Source: Hypericibacter sp963696655 (GTDB lineage Bacteria > Pseudomonadota > Alphaproteobacteria > Dongiales > Dongiaceae). From it: 64,000 bases of DNA. Location of the stretch: assembly GCA_963696655.1 (NCBI GenBank), contig CAVOLB010000089.1, positions 1 through 64,000 of the forward strand. Reading direction: 5' to 3'. How positions within the stretch are numbered: the stretch's first letter is position 1; every line of letters begins with the position of its first letter. A program made the position numbers and the translations under genes. Shown one piece after another: positions 16,601-24,770 of the stretch. Below the pieces are notes generated by a model. That model was not told the origin of the DNA and made no database searches. It saw only the letters and a program-made list of their open reading frames with translations.

Positions 16601-19061
16601 CCTGTCGGGCCGCGTCCTCATCAAGCACGCCTTCGACATGGCCAATGCGATGGGAGACCTGACCTATGCCGTCTATAGCTGCAAGAACCTGGTCACGAAC
16701 CTGCTGATCTCGGGAGAGCCGCTCCAGGAGGTCCAGCGCGAGGCCGAGCAGGCGCTGGCGTTTGCCCGGAAGGCCCGGTTCGGCCTGTATGTCGATGTCT
16801 TCACCGACCAGTTGATGCTGATCCGCGAGTTGCGCGGACTCGAACCCGACGTCTTCCGCCCCGAGGGTTCGGAACTGGACGATCGCTGGTTCGAGAAGCA
16901 TCTCGGCGAAGGCGGCGCGCGCCTGGCGCTCGCCACGTCCTGGTACTGGATCCACAGGATGCAGGCGCGCTTTTTGGCGCAGGACGATACCGGCGGCGTC
17001 GCCGCCGCCGCGAGCGCCCACGATCTCCTCTGGGCGACGCGGTCGCATCTGGAGATTGCCGAGTATCATTTCTACGGCGCCCTCACACGGGCCGCGGCCT
17101 GCGATTCGGCCAATGGCGAGCTGCGCGAGCGGCATTTTGGCCTGCTGCAGGCTCATCGCCGCCAGATCGCGATCTGGGCCGAGAGCTGCCCGGAGAATTT
17201 CGCGAACCGCGACGCCCTGGTGGCGGCGGAAATCGCGCGGCTGGAAGGGCGGGAGCTGGACGCGATGCGCCTCTATGAAGAGGCCATCCGGCTGGCACGG
17301 CAAAATGGCTTCGTCCAGAACGAAGCCATCGCCAACGAACTCGCGGCCCGCTTCTACCGGGCCCGCGGCTTTCAGACGAGTGCCGACGCCTACATCCTGG
17401 CCGCCCGCGCCTGCTATCTTCGCTGGGGTGCCGACGGCAAGGTCCGTCTTCTGGACCGGAACTACCCGCAGCTGCGCCGCGATCTGGCCCTGCCGCGGCC
17501 CGAAAGCACGATCGGCACGACGGTCGAACGTCTGGATCTCGCGACCATGGTCAAGGTGTCGCAAGCCGTCTCGAGCGAGATCGACCTGCCCAAGCTCATC
17601 GACACATTCATGGTGCTGGCGCTCGAGCAGGCGGGTGCCGATCGCGGTCTGCTGATCCTCTCGCGCGGCGACGAGTTGCAGATCGAGGCGGAAGCCACCA
17701 CCCTTCGCGATACCGTCGTGGTCCATCTCCGGCGGTCGGCCGCGGCGGCCGAGGAGCTTCCCGAATCGGTTCTGCGCTATGTCCTGCGCACGCAGGACAG
17801 CCTCCTGCTGGACGACGCGTCGAACCGGAACCCGTTCTCGGGAGACAAGTATATCCGACGCAACCGCAGCCGCTCGATCCTGTGCCTGCCCCTGATCAAG
17901 CAAGCCAAGCTGACCGGCATTCTCTATCTCGAGAACCGCCTCACCTCCCATGTCTTCACACCTGCCCGGATCGCCGTGCTGAGACTGCTGGCCTCCCAGG
18001 CCGCGATCTCGCTCGAGAATGCCCGCCTGTTCGCCGACCTGCAGCATGCGGAGGCCTATCTTGCGGAATCCCAGCGCCTCGCCCATATGGGCAGCTTCGC
18101 CTTCAACAGCTCGCACACGAAGTTGTTCTGGTCCGAGGAGATCTATCGGATCTACGAGGTCGGCCGGGAGACCGCGCCGACATTCGAAGTCGGGCGCCAG
18201 CGGAATCACCCGGGAGAACCAACCCTGGTTCAGAAGATCATGGATCAGGTGTCCGAGGGCGGCGGGAACTGCGAGCTCGATCACCGGTTGAAGATGCCGG
18301 ACGGCTCGACAAAGAACCTTCATGTGGTGGTCCATGCGGAGCGGAATGCGGCGGGCGAGCTCGATTATGTCGGAACGGTGATGGACGTCACCGCCTCGAT
18401 ACAGGCCCAGGAACGCCTGCGCGCCTCGCTCCAGGAGAAGGAGGCCCTGCTCAAGGAGGTCCACCACAGGGTCAAGAACAATCTACAGCTGATCAGCAGC
18501 CTGCTGAGTCTTCAGGCCTCCCGGATCGGCGATCCCGCGGTCGCCGAGCTGTTCTCCGAAAGCCGCAATCGGGTTCGCTCGATGGCCCTGGTCCATGAGA
18601 ATCTCTACCGGGCGGGCAATTTCGCCAGAATCCCCATGCGGACCCATGTGCAGAATCTGTGCGCCCATCTGATCCGCGCCTATGGGCTGCACAGCCGTCA
18701 CGTCGATCTGACGACCGACATCGACGAGGTCGAGCTGGGCCTCGACCAGGCCATCGCCACCGGCCTGATCATCAACGAGCTCGTCTCGAACGCCTTGAAG
18801 CACGCCTTCCCCGACGAGCGGCCGGGACGGGTCCGGGTCGAGCTCAAGCTGCTCGCCGCTGGGCGCTGCAGGCTGGCCGTCATCGACAACGGCGTCGGCC
18901 TGCCTACCGACCGGAACGCCCAGCAGGCCGATACCGTCGGCCTGCAGCTCGTCTATGATCTGATGCAGCAGCTTCATGCTAGACTCGATCTGCAACGCGA
19001 AGGCGGCACGACATTCGCCATCGTTTTCGACGCGGACACGGGAACGGAGACCAACCGATGA
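13650..19061 (+). CDS. giant fusion: Ser/Thr-kinase-like domain + AAA ATPase + GAF + PAS + HisKA_2 histidine kinase
   Basis: The likely start is GTG 13650 (GAGGGTAAGG upstream), giving 1803 residues. Order: kinase-like domain (1-270) with HKDIKP (Asp126) and YMAPEQTGRMNRS; a STAND/AAA ATPase (about 300-650) with Walker A GYAGIGKSS (Lys332) and Walker B LALFLDDLQWMD; a long helical region (650-1280); GAF (about 1310-1460); PAS (1480-1590); and a HisKA_2/HATPase module with EVHHRVKNNLQ (His1606) and DNGVGLP. The kinase domain has GFG (Gly144) instead of DFG and no VAIK lysine, so Ser/Thr kinase activity is doubtful. It overlaps the next gene by 4 bp. Such trifunctional proteins are known in proteobacteria, but their signals are mostly unknown. 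Confidence 0.92.
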   Translation: MTELSRYEFETLREGREFVLYRGRQRDNAVSILVLAPVLVQQAPLSLARLEHEYSLADKLDPAWAVRPLALVRHDGRPMLVLQDPGGHPLIGVRGRPLEVTRFLQVAIALTAALRQVHQRGLIHKDIKPAHLLVDGASNVWLTGFGIASLLPRERQAPAPPEIIAGTFAYMAPEQTGRMNRSIDARSDLYSLGVTLYELLTGVLPFTASDPMEWVHCHVARQPTPPNERIEGIPDPIGAIILKLLAKTAEDRYQTAAGVEADLRRCLGGWETQRRIDPFRLAAHDAPDRLMIPEKLYGREAEIDALVSAFDRVVIRGTTELVLVSGYAGIGKSSIVNELHKAQVASRGLFAAGKFDQYKRNIPYATLAQAFQSLIRQLLSKNDAELARWRDALLEALGSSGQLMVNLIPELVHVIGDQPPVPELPPRDAQNRFQQVFRRFLGVFARPEHPLALFLDDLQWMDMATLELLERLATDPEVSHLLLVCAYRDNEVGPGHPLARALEAIRGTGANVKQIVLAPLLPSDVRCLVADALHAEQGKVQPLAELVFEKTGGNPFFAIQFVMALAEESLLSFNPDAAAWHWDMDRIRAKRITANVAELMAGKLSRLPTVAVNVLQQLACLGNNARVSTLTMLLGMPEDAVRAALWEAVRTGLVLRPEGGGYSFLHDRVQEAAYALIPDAERPAAHLRIGRVLASRTAAAELEESIFEIVNQLDRGAALIHSPEERRQVAALNLIAGKRAKASTAYASALAYFAAGSALLAEASWELDYRLMFDLERHRAECEFLTGDLPAAEARLSALSARVIDLVDRAAVARLRLALYTTLDRTDRGVEVGLDCLRHVGIELSPHPTDGGVSRELDRMWQLLAGRPIEQLLDLPLMTDPDWLATMDVLAELLPPARFTDNNLHDVVLLRMTNLSLEHGNCDASCHAYAVLNIVLGLRLGDYQAGFRFGQLGRDLVDKRGLERFKARVYMAFGAITIPWTMHLLSGRVLIKHAFDMANAMGDLTYAVYSCKNLVTNLLISGEPLQEVQREAEQALAFARKARFGLYVDVFTDQLMLIRELRGLEPDVFRPEGSELDDRWFEKHLGEGGARLALATSWYWIHRMQARFLAQDDTGGVAAAASAHDLLWATRSHLEIAEYHFYGALTRAAACDSANGELRERHFGLLQAHRRQIAIWAESCPENFANRDALVAAEIARLEGRELDAMRLYEEAIRLARQNGFVQNEAIANELAARFYRARGFQTSADAYILAARACYLRWGADGKVRLLDRNYPQLRRDLALPRPESTIGTTVERLDLATMVKVSQAVSSEIDLPKLIDTFMVLALEQAGADRGLLILSRGDELQIEAEATTLRDTVVVHLRRSAAAAEELPESVLRYVLRTQDSLLLDDASNRNPFSGDKYIRRNRSRSILCLPLIKQAKLTGILYLENRLTSHVFTPARIAVLRLLASQAAISLENARLFADLQHAEAYLAESQRLAHMGSFAFNSSHTKLFWSEEIYRIYEVGRETAPTFEVGRQRNHPGEPTLVQKIMDQVSEGGGNCELDHRLKMPDGSTKNLHVVVHAERNAAGELDYVGTVMDVTASIQAQERLRASLQEKEALLKEVHHRVKNNLQLISSLLSLQASRIGDPAVAELFSESRNRVRSMALVHENLYRAGNFARIPMRTHVQNLCAHLIRAYGLHSRHVDLTTDIDEVELGLDQAIATGLIINELVSNALKHAFPDERPGRVRVELKLLAAGRCRLAVIDNGVGLPTDRNAQQADTVGLQLVYDLMQQLHARLDLQREGGTTFAIVFDADTGTETNR

Positions 19062-20569
19062 CGCCCGCCAAGATCCTGGTCGTCGAGGATGACCGGGTGG
19101 TCGCCAGGGATATCCAGCAGCAGCTGAACCGGATCGGCCACACGGTCGTCGGCATGATCGCCCGCGGCGAAGAGGCACCGCCGCTCGCGCTGAAGACCCG
19201 GCCCGACCTCGTGCTGATGGATATCCGGCTCGAGGGCGAGATCGACGGCATCGACGCCGCCCAGCAGATCCGCGAACAATGCCATATCCCCGTCGTCTTC
19301 CTCACGGCGTATGCGGATGACGAAACCGTCCAGCGCGCCAGCCTGACGGAGCCCTTCGGTTATCTGCTAAAGCCGTTCGAGGATTCCCAGCTGCGAACGG
19401 TGATCGAGATGGCCCTGTTCAAGCATGCCGCCGAGCGAAAGCTGCGGGAGAGCGAGCGCCGGTTCGTGACCACACTCTCCAGTATCGGCGACGCCGTCAT
19501 CGCGACCGACAATGGGGCCCGCGTCACCTTCATGAATCCGGTGGCCGAGACTCTGACCGGTTGGCCGCAGCGGGATGCGATCGGACAGCCGCTCGCCGAG
19601 GTCTTCCGCATCGTCAATGAGGAGACCGGGAGGACGGTCGAGGATCCCGCCGCCAAGGTGTTGCGCCTGGGGACGGTGGTCGGGCTGGCGAATCACACCG
19701 TGTTGCTCTCTCGCGACGGTCGCACGGTGCCGATCGACGATTGCGGCTCGCCCATCATCGACGACAAGGGCGACATCACCGGCGCCGTCCTGGTGTTTCG
19801 CGACATCACCGAACGCAGGCTGGTGGAGGAGGCGTTGCGCCGGGCCCATACCAACCTGATGCATGGCGCGCGCCTGATGACCATGGGCGAGCTCGCGGCG
19901 TCGATTGCCCATGAGGTGAACCAGCCTCTCATGGCGATCGTCACCAATGCCGAAGCCTGCCTGCTCTGGCTGGCGAAGGACAAGCCGAACCTGGACGAGG
20001 CGCGGGGAGCCGCCGAACGCATCGTCAGGAACGGCCACCACGCCGGCGATGTCGTCAAGACGATCCGCGCGCTTGCCCGGAAGTCCTCCCCCGAAATGAC
20101 GCTGCTCGACCTCAACAGCATGGTCGTCGAGATGCTGGACCTGATGCGAGCCGAGCTGCGCCGGAACGACGTCGCGCTCGAGCATGATCTGCCACCCGGC
20201 CTCGAGCCGATCATGGGCGACCGGGTCCAGTTGCAGCAGGTCGTCGTGAACATGATCATGAACGGCATCGAGGCGATGACGTCGGTCACCGACAGGCCGC
20301 GGCGGCTGCGCGTGACGACCGAGCGTTCCGAGGAGGGGCTCCTGCAGGTTTCCGTCGCGGACTCCGGCACGGGCATCGACCCGGCCCGGCAGGATCGGAT
20401 TTTCGAGCCCTTCTACACGACCAAGCCCGAGGGCATGGGCATGGGCCTGTCGATCTGCCGATCGATCGTCGAGGCGCATGGCGGCCGCCTCTGGGCCGAC
20501 ACCCATGCGCCTCACGGCAGCATCTTTCGATTCATCCTGCCGACAGCGAGCGGGAGGGGCCTCGATTGA
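19058..20569 (+). CDS. REC-PAS-histidine kinase (FixL/NtrB-like hybrid)
   Basis: The 503-residue protein begins with a receiver domain (about 1-125: VVEDD, phospho-acceptor Asp55 in VLMDIRL, FLTAYADD, LLKPF). A PAS domain follows (about 140-250) and then a HisKA domain with SIAHEVNQPLMAIV (His285) and a HATPase domain with NMIMNGIEAM, DSGTGIDP and EPFYTTKPEGMGMGLSI. It has no membrane segment, so it is cytoplasmic. ATGA overlap with the preceding giant kinase and TTGA overlap with the following regulator indicate one operon and a possible phosphorelay: the receiver could accept phosphate from the upstream kinase. Confidence 0.92.
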   Translation: MTPAKILVVEDDRVVARDIQQQLNRIGHTVVGMIARGEEAPPLALKTRPDLVLMDIRLEGEIDGIDAAQQIREQCHIPVVFLTAYADDETVQRASLTEPFGYLLKPFEDSQLRTVIEMALFKHAAERKLRESERRFVTTLSSIGDAVIATDNGARVTFMNPVAETLTGWPQRDAIGQPLAEVFRIVNEETGRTVEDPAAKVLRLGTVVGLANHTVLLSRDGRTVPIDDCGSPIIDDKGDITGAVLVFRDITERRLVEEALRRAHTNLMHGARLMTMGELAASIAHEVNQPLMAIVTNAEACLLWLAKDKPNLDEARGAAERIVRNGHHAGDVVKTIRALARKSSPEMTLLDLNSMVVEMLDLMRAELRRNDVALEHDLPPGLEPIMGDRVQLQQVVVNMIMNGIEAMTSVTDRPRRLRVTTERSEEGLLQVSVADSGTGIDPARQDRIFEPFYTTKPEGMGMGLSICRSIVEAHGGRLWADTHAPHGSIFRFILPTASGRGLD

Positions 20570-21204
20570 CAGCCCAGAATGAGAGCAATCCTCCGACTGT
20601 CTTCGTCATCGACGACGACCGGGACATCCGCGAGGCGCTGCAGAGTCTTCTGCGGTCGGTGAGCTTGCGGGTCGAGCTGTTCGCCACGGTCCAGGAGTTC
20701 CTGGATCGCGCCGGCTCCAACCGTCACGGCTGCCTGGTTCTCGACGTCAGGCTGCCCGGACGCAGCGGGCTCGATTTTCACGATGATCTCATCAAGGAGG
20801 GCGTGCATCTGCCGGTCGTGTTCATCAGCGGTCACGCCGACATTCCGATGTCGGTCCGGGCCATGAAGGCCGGCGCCGTCGAGTTCCTGACCAAGCCGGT
20901 TCGCCATCAGGACCTCCTCGACGCGATCTATCTCGCGATCGAGCAGGACCTGGCGCGCCTGGACGGCGAGCGGTCCGTCGCCGGACTCCGTGCCGTGTTC
21001 GAGAGCCTCACGCCGCGCGAGCGGGAGGTGCTGGGCTTGGTTGCCGCCGGCCTGCTCAACAAGCAGATCGCCGCGCAGATCGGCATCAGCGAGGCCACGG
21101 TCAAGCTGCATCGGGGGCAGGTGATGCGCAAGATGCAGGCGCGCACGCTGGCCGACCTGATCCGGATGGTGGACAAGCTCCAGCTCTCCCGGTCGAAGCC
21201 GTAA
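20566..21204 (+). CDS. FixJ-type response regulator (REC + LuxR HTH)
   Basis: The likely TTG start at 20566 overlaps the upstream stop. The 212-residue protein has a receiver domain (VFVIDDDRDIREALQSLL, phospho-acceptor Asp60 in LVLDVRLPGRSGLDF, FISGHADI, FLTKPVR) and a LuxR/FixJ-type DNA-binding domain (LTPREREVLGLVAAGLLNKQIAAQ, then ISEATVKLHRGQVMRKM). It should be the output of the two kinases in the same operon. Target genes are unknown; the downstream oxidoreductase and bd oxidase are reasonable candidates by position. Confidence 0.92.
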   Translation: MTAQNESNPPTVFVIDDDRDIREALQSLLRSVSLRVELFATVQEFLDRAGSNRHGCLVLDVRLPGRSGLDFHDDLIKEGVHLPVVFISGHADIPMSVRAMKAGAVEFLTKPVRHQDLLDAIYLAIEQDLARLDGERSVAGLRAVFESLTPREREVLGLVAAGLLNKQIAAQIGISEATVKLHRGQVMRKMQARTLADLIRMVDKLQLSRSKP

Positions 21205-21521
21205 GACGACCTCGCCGGCCCTTCCCACCATTCCCCGTCTTCTGTCGGTGCCGGCGACGAGGGCCGAGCCCCCGCCCCTCCCGGTTGCACGGGCGGCGGC
21301 ACCTGGTCCCGTCGTCGCGATGGCGCCGAGTCAATAAGGGCAGAAAGCAACAAATCCGGAGCGATCGATGCAAGGCCGGCGGCGGCCCGCTCTGCTACTC
21401 CTGCATCCATGATCTGCCAACGCGACGAAACCGAGCCGCTCCTCCCCGGTGGCACATGCCGGCGCCGGCCCGCCGAGAAGCGCGGAAGGCGTCCAAGCCA
21501 GATCGGAAGGAGGCACTTCCT
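21205..21521. other. 317-bp gap before the HTH-REC gene
   Basis: The frame of the following gene is open across most of this stretch, but the GTG at 21522 with AAGGAGG upstream is the better start. No conserved sequence is recognised in the gap, which probably carries that gene's promoter. Confidence 0.4.
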
Positions 21522-22328
21522 GTGTTGATTCAAAATCTCACGAACCTGCCGATCCCGAACCAGCCTGCGCGCGGCTGGGCTGCGCCGAGGGTCGAGTCTC
21601 CCCGCACCGACCACGATCCGTCCGCGATCCGGTTTCGGCACTATTGCGTCCTCCCGCGCGCCCGTCAGCTTCTGGCCCACGGCCGCTCCCTGGAGATCGG
21701 CAGCCGCGCCTTCGACCTCCTGGTCGTGCTGCTGGAATCCCGAGGCACGCTCGTCACCAAGAACGAGATCGTGAAACGCGTCTGGCCCTCGACGCTCGTC
21801 GAAGACAGCAACCTGCGGGTTCAGATGACGGCGCTTCGGAAGGTGCTGGGCAGGGATGGAGACATCATCAAGACCGTGCCCGGGCGCGGCTATATGTTCG
21901 CGGTCGAGGCCGCCACGGAGCCGCCGGTATCGCCTTTCTGCGAACCGCCCGTCCGCGACCCGGCGATCGTGGCCGTCATCGATGACGATCGCGGCGTCCG
22001 CGAGGCGCTTCACAGCCTGCTGCGGTCCGCAGGCATGCGAGTGGAGCTGTTCGGGTCGGTCCCGGAGTTCCTCGACAGCGCCGAGGGGATGCTTCCCGAT
22101 TGCGTCGTCCTCGATGTCATGCTGCCCGGAAAAAGCGGGCTGGATTTTCACGAGGACCTGGTCAGGGCGAAACGGCACCTCCCCGTCATCTTCATCAGCG
22201 GCCAGGCCGACGTGCCGATGTCGGTCCGGGCCATGAAAGGCGGCGCCGTCGAGTTCCTGACGAAACCCGTCCGCCATCGGGATTTGCTGCGGGCGATCCT
22301 TCAGGCGATCGCGCCGGTTTCGGCGTAG
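21522..22328 (+). CDS. inverted-order regulator: OmpR/CadC-type winged HTH followed by a receiver domain
   Basis: The start GTG 21522 has AAGGAGG nearby and gives 268 residues. The first half is a trans_reg_C winged helix (FRHYCVLPRARQLLAHGR, then ALRKVLGRDGD and TVPGRGYMFA). The second half is a receiver domain (VAVIDDDRGVREALHSLL, Asp198 in VVLDVMLPGKSGLDF, FISGQADVPMSVRAMKGG, FLTKPVRHRDLL). In ordinary OmpR proteins the receiver comes first. Its receiver closely resembles that of the FixJ-type protein just upstream, which suggests duplication and fusion to a different DNA-binding domain. It stands right before the oxidoreductase-cydAB genes. Confidence 0.9.
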   Translation: MLIQNLTNLPIPNQPARGWAAPRVESPRTDHDPSAIRFRHYCVLPRARQLLAHGRSLEIGSRAFDLLVVLLESRGTLVTKNEIVKRVWPSTLVEDSNLRVQMTALRKVLGRDGDIIKTVPGRGYMFAVEAATEPPVSPFCEPPVRDPAIVAVIDDDRGVREALHSLLRSAGMRVELFGSVPEFLDSAEGMLPDCVVLDVMLPGKSGLDFHEDLVRAKRHLPVIFISGQADVPMSVRAMKGGAVEFLTKPVRHRDLLRAILQAIAPVSA

Positions 22329-22440
22329 CGGCCTGCCGGCCCGCCGTCGATTGCCGCCTCGGGGCCCGGCGCCTGAGATGCGCCGTCTCATGCCTGCCGA
22401 TCACCGGAAACCCGATCCATAGCTGCCGTCAGGAGTGAAC

Positions 22441-24768
22441 GTGGCTCACAAGAAGGCGATCCGCCGATATAGCGCCGCTGCGGGCGGATGGGGCGCGCTG
22501 AGAGCCGTCGGCGGCGTCCTGATCGAACAGGACATCGCGGTCAAGGGCGCCGAGACGCTTCTGCGGGTCAACCAGCCGGCGGGTTTCGACTGCCCGGGCT
22601 GCGCCTGGCCCGATCCCAAACACACCTCGTCTTTCGAGTTCTGCGAGAACGGCGCCAAAGCCGTCGCCTGGGAGGCGACGGATAAGCGTTGCGGCCCCGA
22701 CTTCTTTGCCGCTCATACCGTCTCCGAACTCGCGGGCTGGAGCGACTATGATCTCGAGCTGCAGGGTCGGCTGACCCACCCGATGGTCTACGACGCCGCC
22801 TCCGACCACTATCGGCCCTGCAGCTGGGACGCCGCTTTCGACCTGGTCGGCCGGCGCCTGAGAGAGCTGCCGAGCCCCAACATGGCCGAGTTCTATACCT
22901 CCGGCCGGTCGTCGAACGAATCCGCGTTTCTCTACCAGCTTTTCGCCCGGGAGTTCGGGACCAACAATTTCCCCGACTGCTCGAACATGTGCCACGAGGC
23001 CACCAGCGTGGGGCTGCCCGCATCGATCGGCGTCGGCAAAGGCACCGTGCTGCTGGAGGACTTCGACTCGGCGGATGCCATCTTCATCTTCGGACAGAAT
23101 CCCGGCACCAACTCGCCGCGCATGATGACGAGCCTGCGCAACGCCGCGCGGCGGGGCGCCCGCATCGTCTCCTTCAATCCCTTCCGCGAGCGCGCCCTCG
23201 AGCGGTTCCAGGCGCCGCAGAACCCCGTCGAGATGCTGACACTGACATCGACCCCGATCAGCACCGGCCTTCTCCAGGTCCGGGTCGGCGGCGATCTCGC
23301 CGCCATCAAGGGCCTGATGAAGGCCATGATCGAATTCGACGACGCCGCCGTCGCGGCCGATCGGCCCCGGGTCCTCGATGCCGACTTCATCAGCGGCCAC
23401 ACGCAGGGCTTCGAGGCGCTGGCCGCCGACCTGCGCGCCACCCACTGGGGCGCCATCGAGTGCCAGTCGGGCCTGACGCGGGCCGACCTCACCGAGGCCG
23501 CCAAGGTCTATGCCGAGGCGCGCAGCGCGATCATCGTCTGGGGCATGGGGATCACCCAGCACCGGCGAGGGACGCAGAATGTCCAGCAGCTCGCGAACCT
23601 GGCGCTGCTGCGCGGCAATATCGGACGCTTCGGCGCCGGTCTCTGTCCGGTGCGCGGTCATTCCAACGTCCAGGGCGATCACACCGTGGGAATCACGGAG
23701 AAGCCGAGCGCCGAGTTTCTCGACCGGCTGGAAAAGCGCTTCGGCTTCCAGGCGCCGAGAGCGCATGGGCATGATGTCGTCACCTCGCTCGAGGCGATGC
23801 TGCGCGGTGAGGTGCGGGTCTTTGTCGGCCTGGGCGGAAATTTCGCCGCGGCGGTGCCGGATTGGCAGCAGACGCGCGCAGCCTTGCGGAGCCTGGCCCT
23901 GACAGTCCAGATCTCGACCAAGCTCAACCGCAGCCATCTTGTTCACGGCGCCGAGGCGCTGATCCTGCCCTGCCTGGGGCGTACCGAGCTCGACGTTCAG
24001 GCAACCGGGCCGCAATCCATCACAGTCGAAGATTCGATGTCGATGGTCCATGCCTCGATGGGCATGAATCCGCCGGCGAGCGAGCAGCTGCGCAGCGAGC
24101 CCGCGATCGTGGCCGGGCTGGCGCGCGCCACGCTGGGAGCCCGGTCCAAGGTGGATTGGGAGGCGCTCGTGGCGGACTATGATCGCATCCGCGACGAGAT
24201 CGAAGCCGTATTCCCGATCTTCCAGGCCTACAACGCGCGCATCCGGGTTCCCGGCGGCTTTCATCTGAACTCGACCGCGCGGGAGCGCATCTGGGCGACG
24301 GCGTCCGGCCGGGCCAACTTCATGGTCGCCGAGGGCTTGAACGAGGACCCGTTCGAGGACGATCCGGAGGTCCTCTGGCTGACGACGATGCGCAGCCACG
24401 ATCAGTACAATACCACCATCTATTCGCTGTCGGATCGCTATCGCGGCATTTTCGGCCAGCGCGACGTCGTCTTCCTGAATGCCCGGGAGATCGGGCGCCG
24501 CGGGCTCGCGCCGGATGACCGCGTCGACCTCGTCACCGCCTCGACCGACGGCATCGAACGCGTCGTCCGCGGCCTCAAGATCGTGGAGTACCCGCTGCCC
24601 GACGGCTGCGGCGGCGCCTACTATCCCGAAACCAACCCGCTGGTGCCGCTGCAGGCCCACGATCCGCAAAGCCATACGCCGTCCTCGAAGGCGGTCCCGG
24701 TCCGCCTCGCTCCTTCCCGGCCCACCCCCTCGCCGCAGCCGGCGCCCGCCGCCGGCATCGAGAATTGA
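22441..24768 (+). CDS. FdhF/YdeP-family molybdopterin oxidoreductase
   Basis: GTG 22441 with AGGAG five bases upstream gives 775 residues, as in the family (about 760). Early CPGCAWPDPKH, then EFYTSGRSSNESAFLYQ, NNFPDCSNMCHE, IFIFGQNPGTNSPRM and GLCPVRGHSNVQGD mark a molybdopterin-guanine-dinucleotide enzyme of the YdeP type, with the C-terminal molydopterin dinucleotide-binding domain ending near PEVLWLTTMRSHDQYNT. YdeP-like proteins are related to formate dehydrogenase H, but their substrate is not established; E. coli YdeP is linked to acid resistance. The cydAB genes follow at 2 bp, so the enzyme may feed or depend on the quinol oxidase. Confidence 0.9.
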   Translation: MAHKKAIRRYSAAAGGWGALRAVGGVLIEQDIAVKGAETLLRVNQPAGFDCPGCAWPDPKHTSSFEFCENGAKAVAWEATDKRCGPDFFAAHTVSELAGWSDYDLELQGRLTHPMVYDAASDHYRPCSWDAAFDLVGRRLRELPSPNMAEFYTSGRSSNESAFLYQLFAREFGTNNFPDCSNMCHEATSVGLPASIGVGKGTVLLEDFDSADAIFIFGQNPGTNSPRMMTSLRNAARRGARIVSFNPFRERALERFQAPQNPVEMLTLTSTPISTGLLQVRVGGDLAAIKGLMKAMIEFDDAAVAADRPRVLDADFISGHTQGFEALAADLRATHWGAIECQSGLTRADLTEAAKVYAEARSAIIVWGMGITQHRRGTQNVQQLANLALLRGNIGRFGAGLCPVRGHSNVQGDHTVGITEKPSAEFLDRLEKRFGFQAPRAHGHDVVTSLEAMLRGEVRVFVGLGGNFAAAVPDWQQTRAALRSLALTVQISTKLNRSHLVHGAEALILPCLGRTELDVQATGPQSITVEDSMSMVHASMGMNPPASEQLRSEPAIVAGLARATLGARSKVDWEALVADYDRIRDEIEAVFPIFQAYNARIRVPGGFHLNSTARERIWATASGRANFMVAEGLNEDPFEDDPEVLWLTTMRSHDQYNTTIYSLSDRYRGIFGQRDVVFLNAREIGRRGLAPDDRVDLVTASTDGIERVVRGLKIVEYPLPDGCGGAYYPETNPLVPLQAHDPQSHTPSSKAVPVRLAPSRPTPSPQPAPAAGIEN

Positions 24769-24770
24769 TC

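Noticed and set aside
15582..18467. 961-codon open frame antisense to the giant sensor kinase
   Set aside because: It covers GAF, PAS and ATPase-linked regions of the opposite gene, is Arg/Gly/Ala-rich, and shows no known motif.
22429..24675. 748-codon open frame antisense to the molybdopterin oxidoreductase
   Set aside because: Shadow of the coding strand, which has all expected family motifs.
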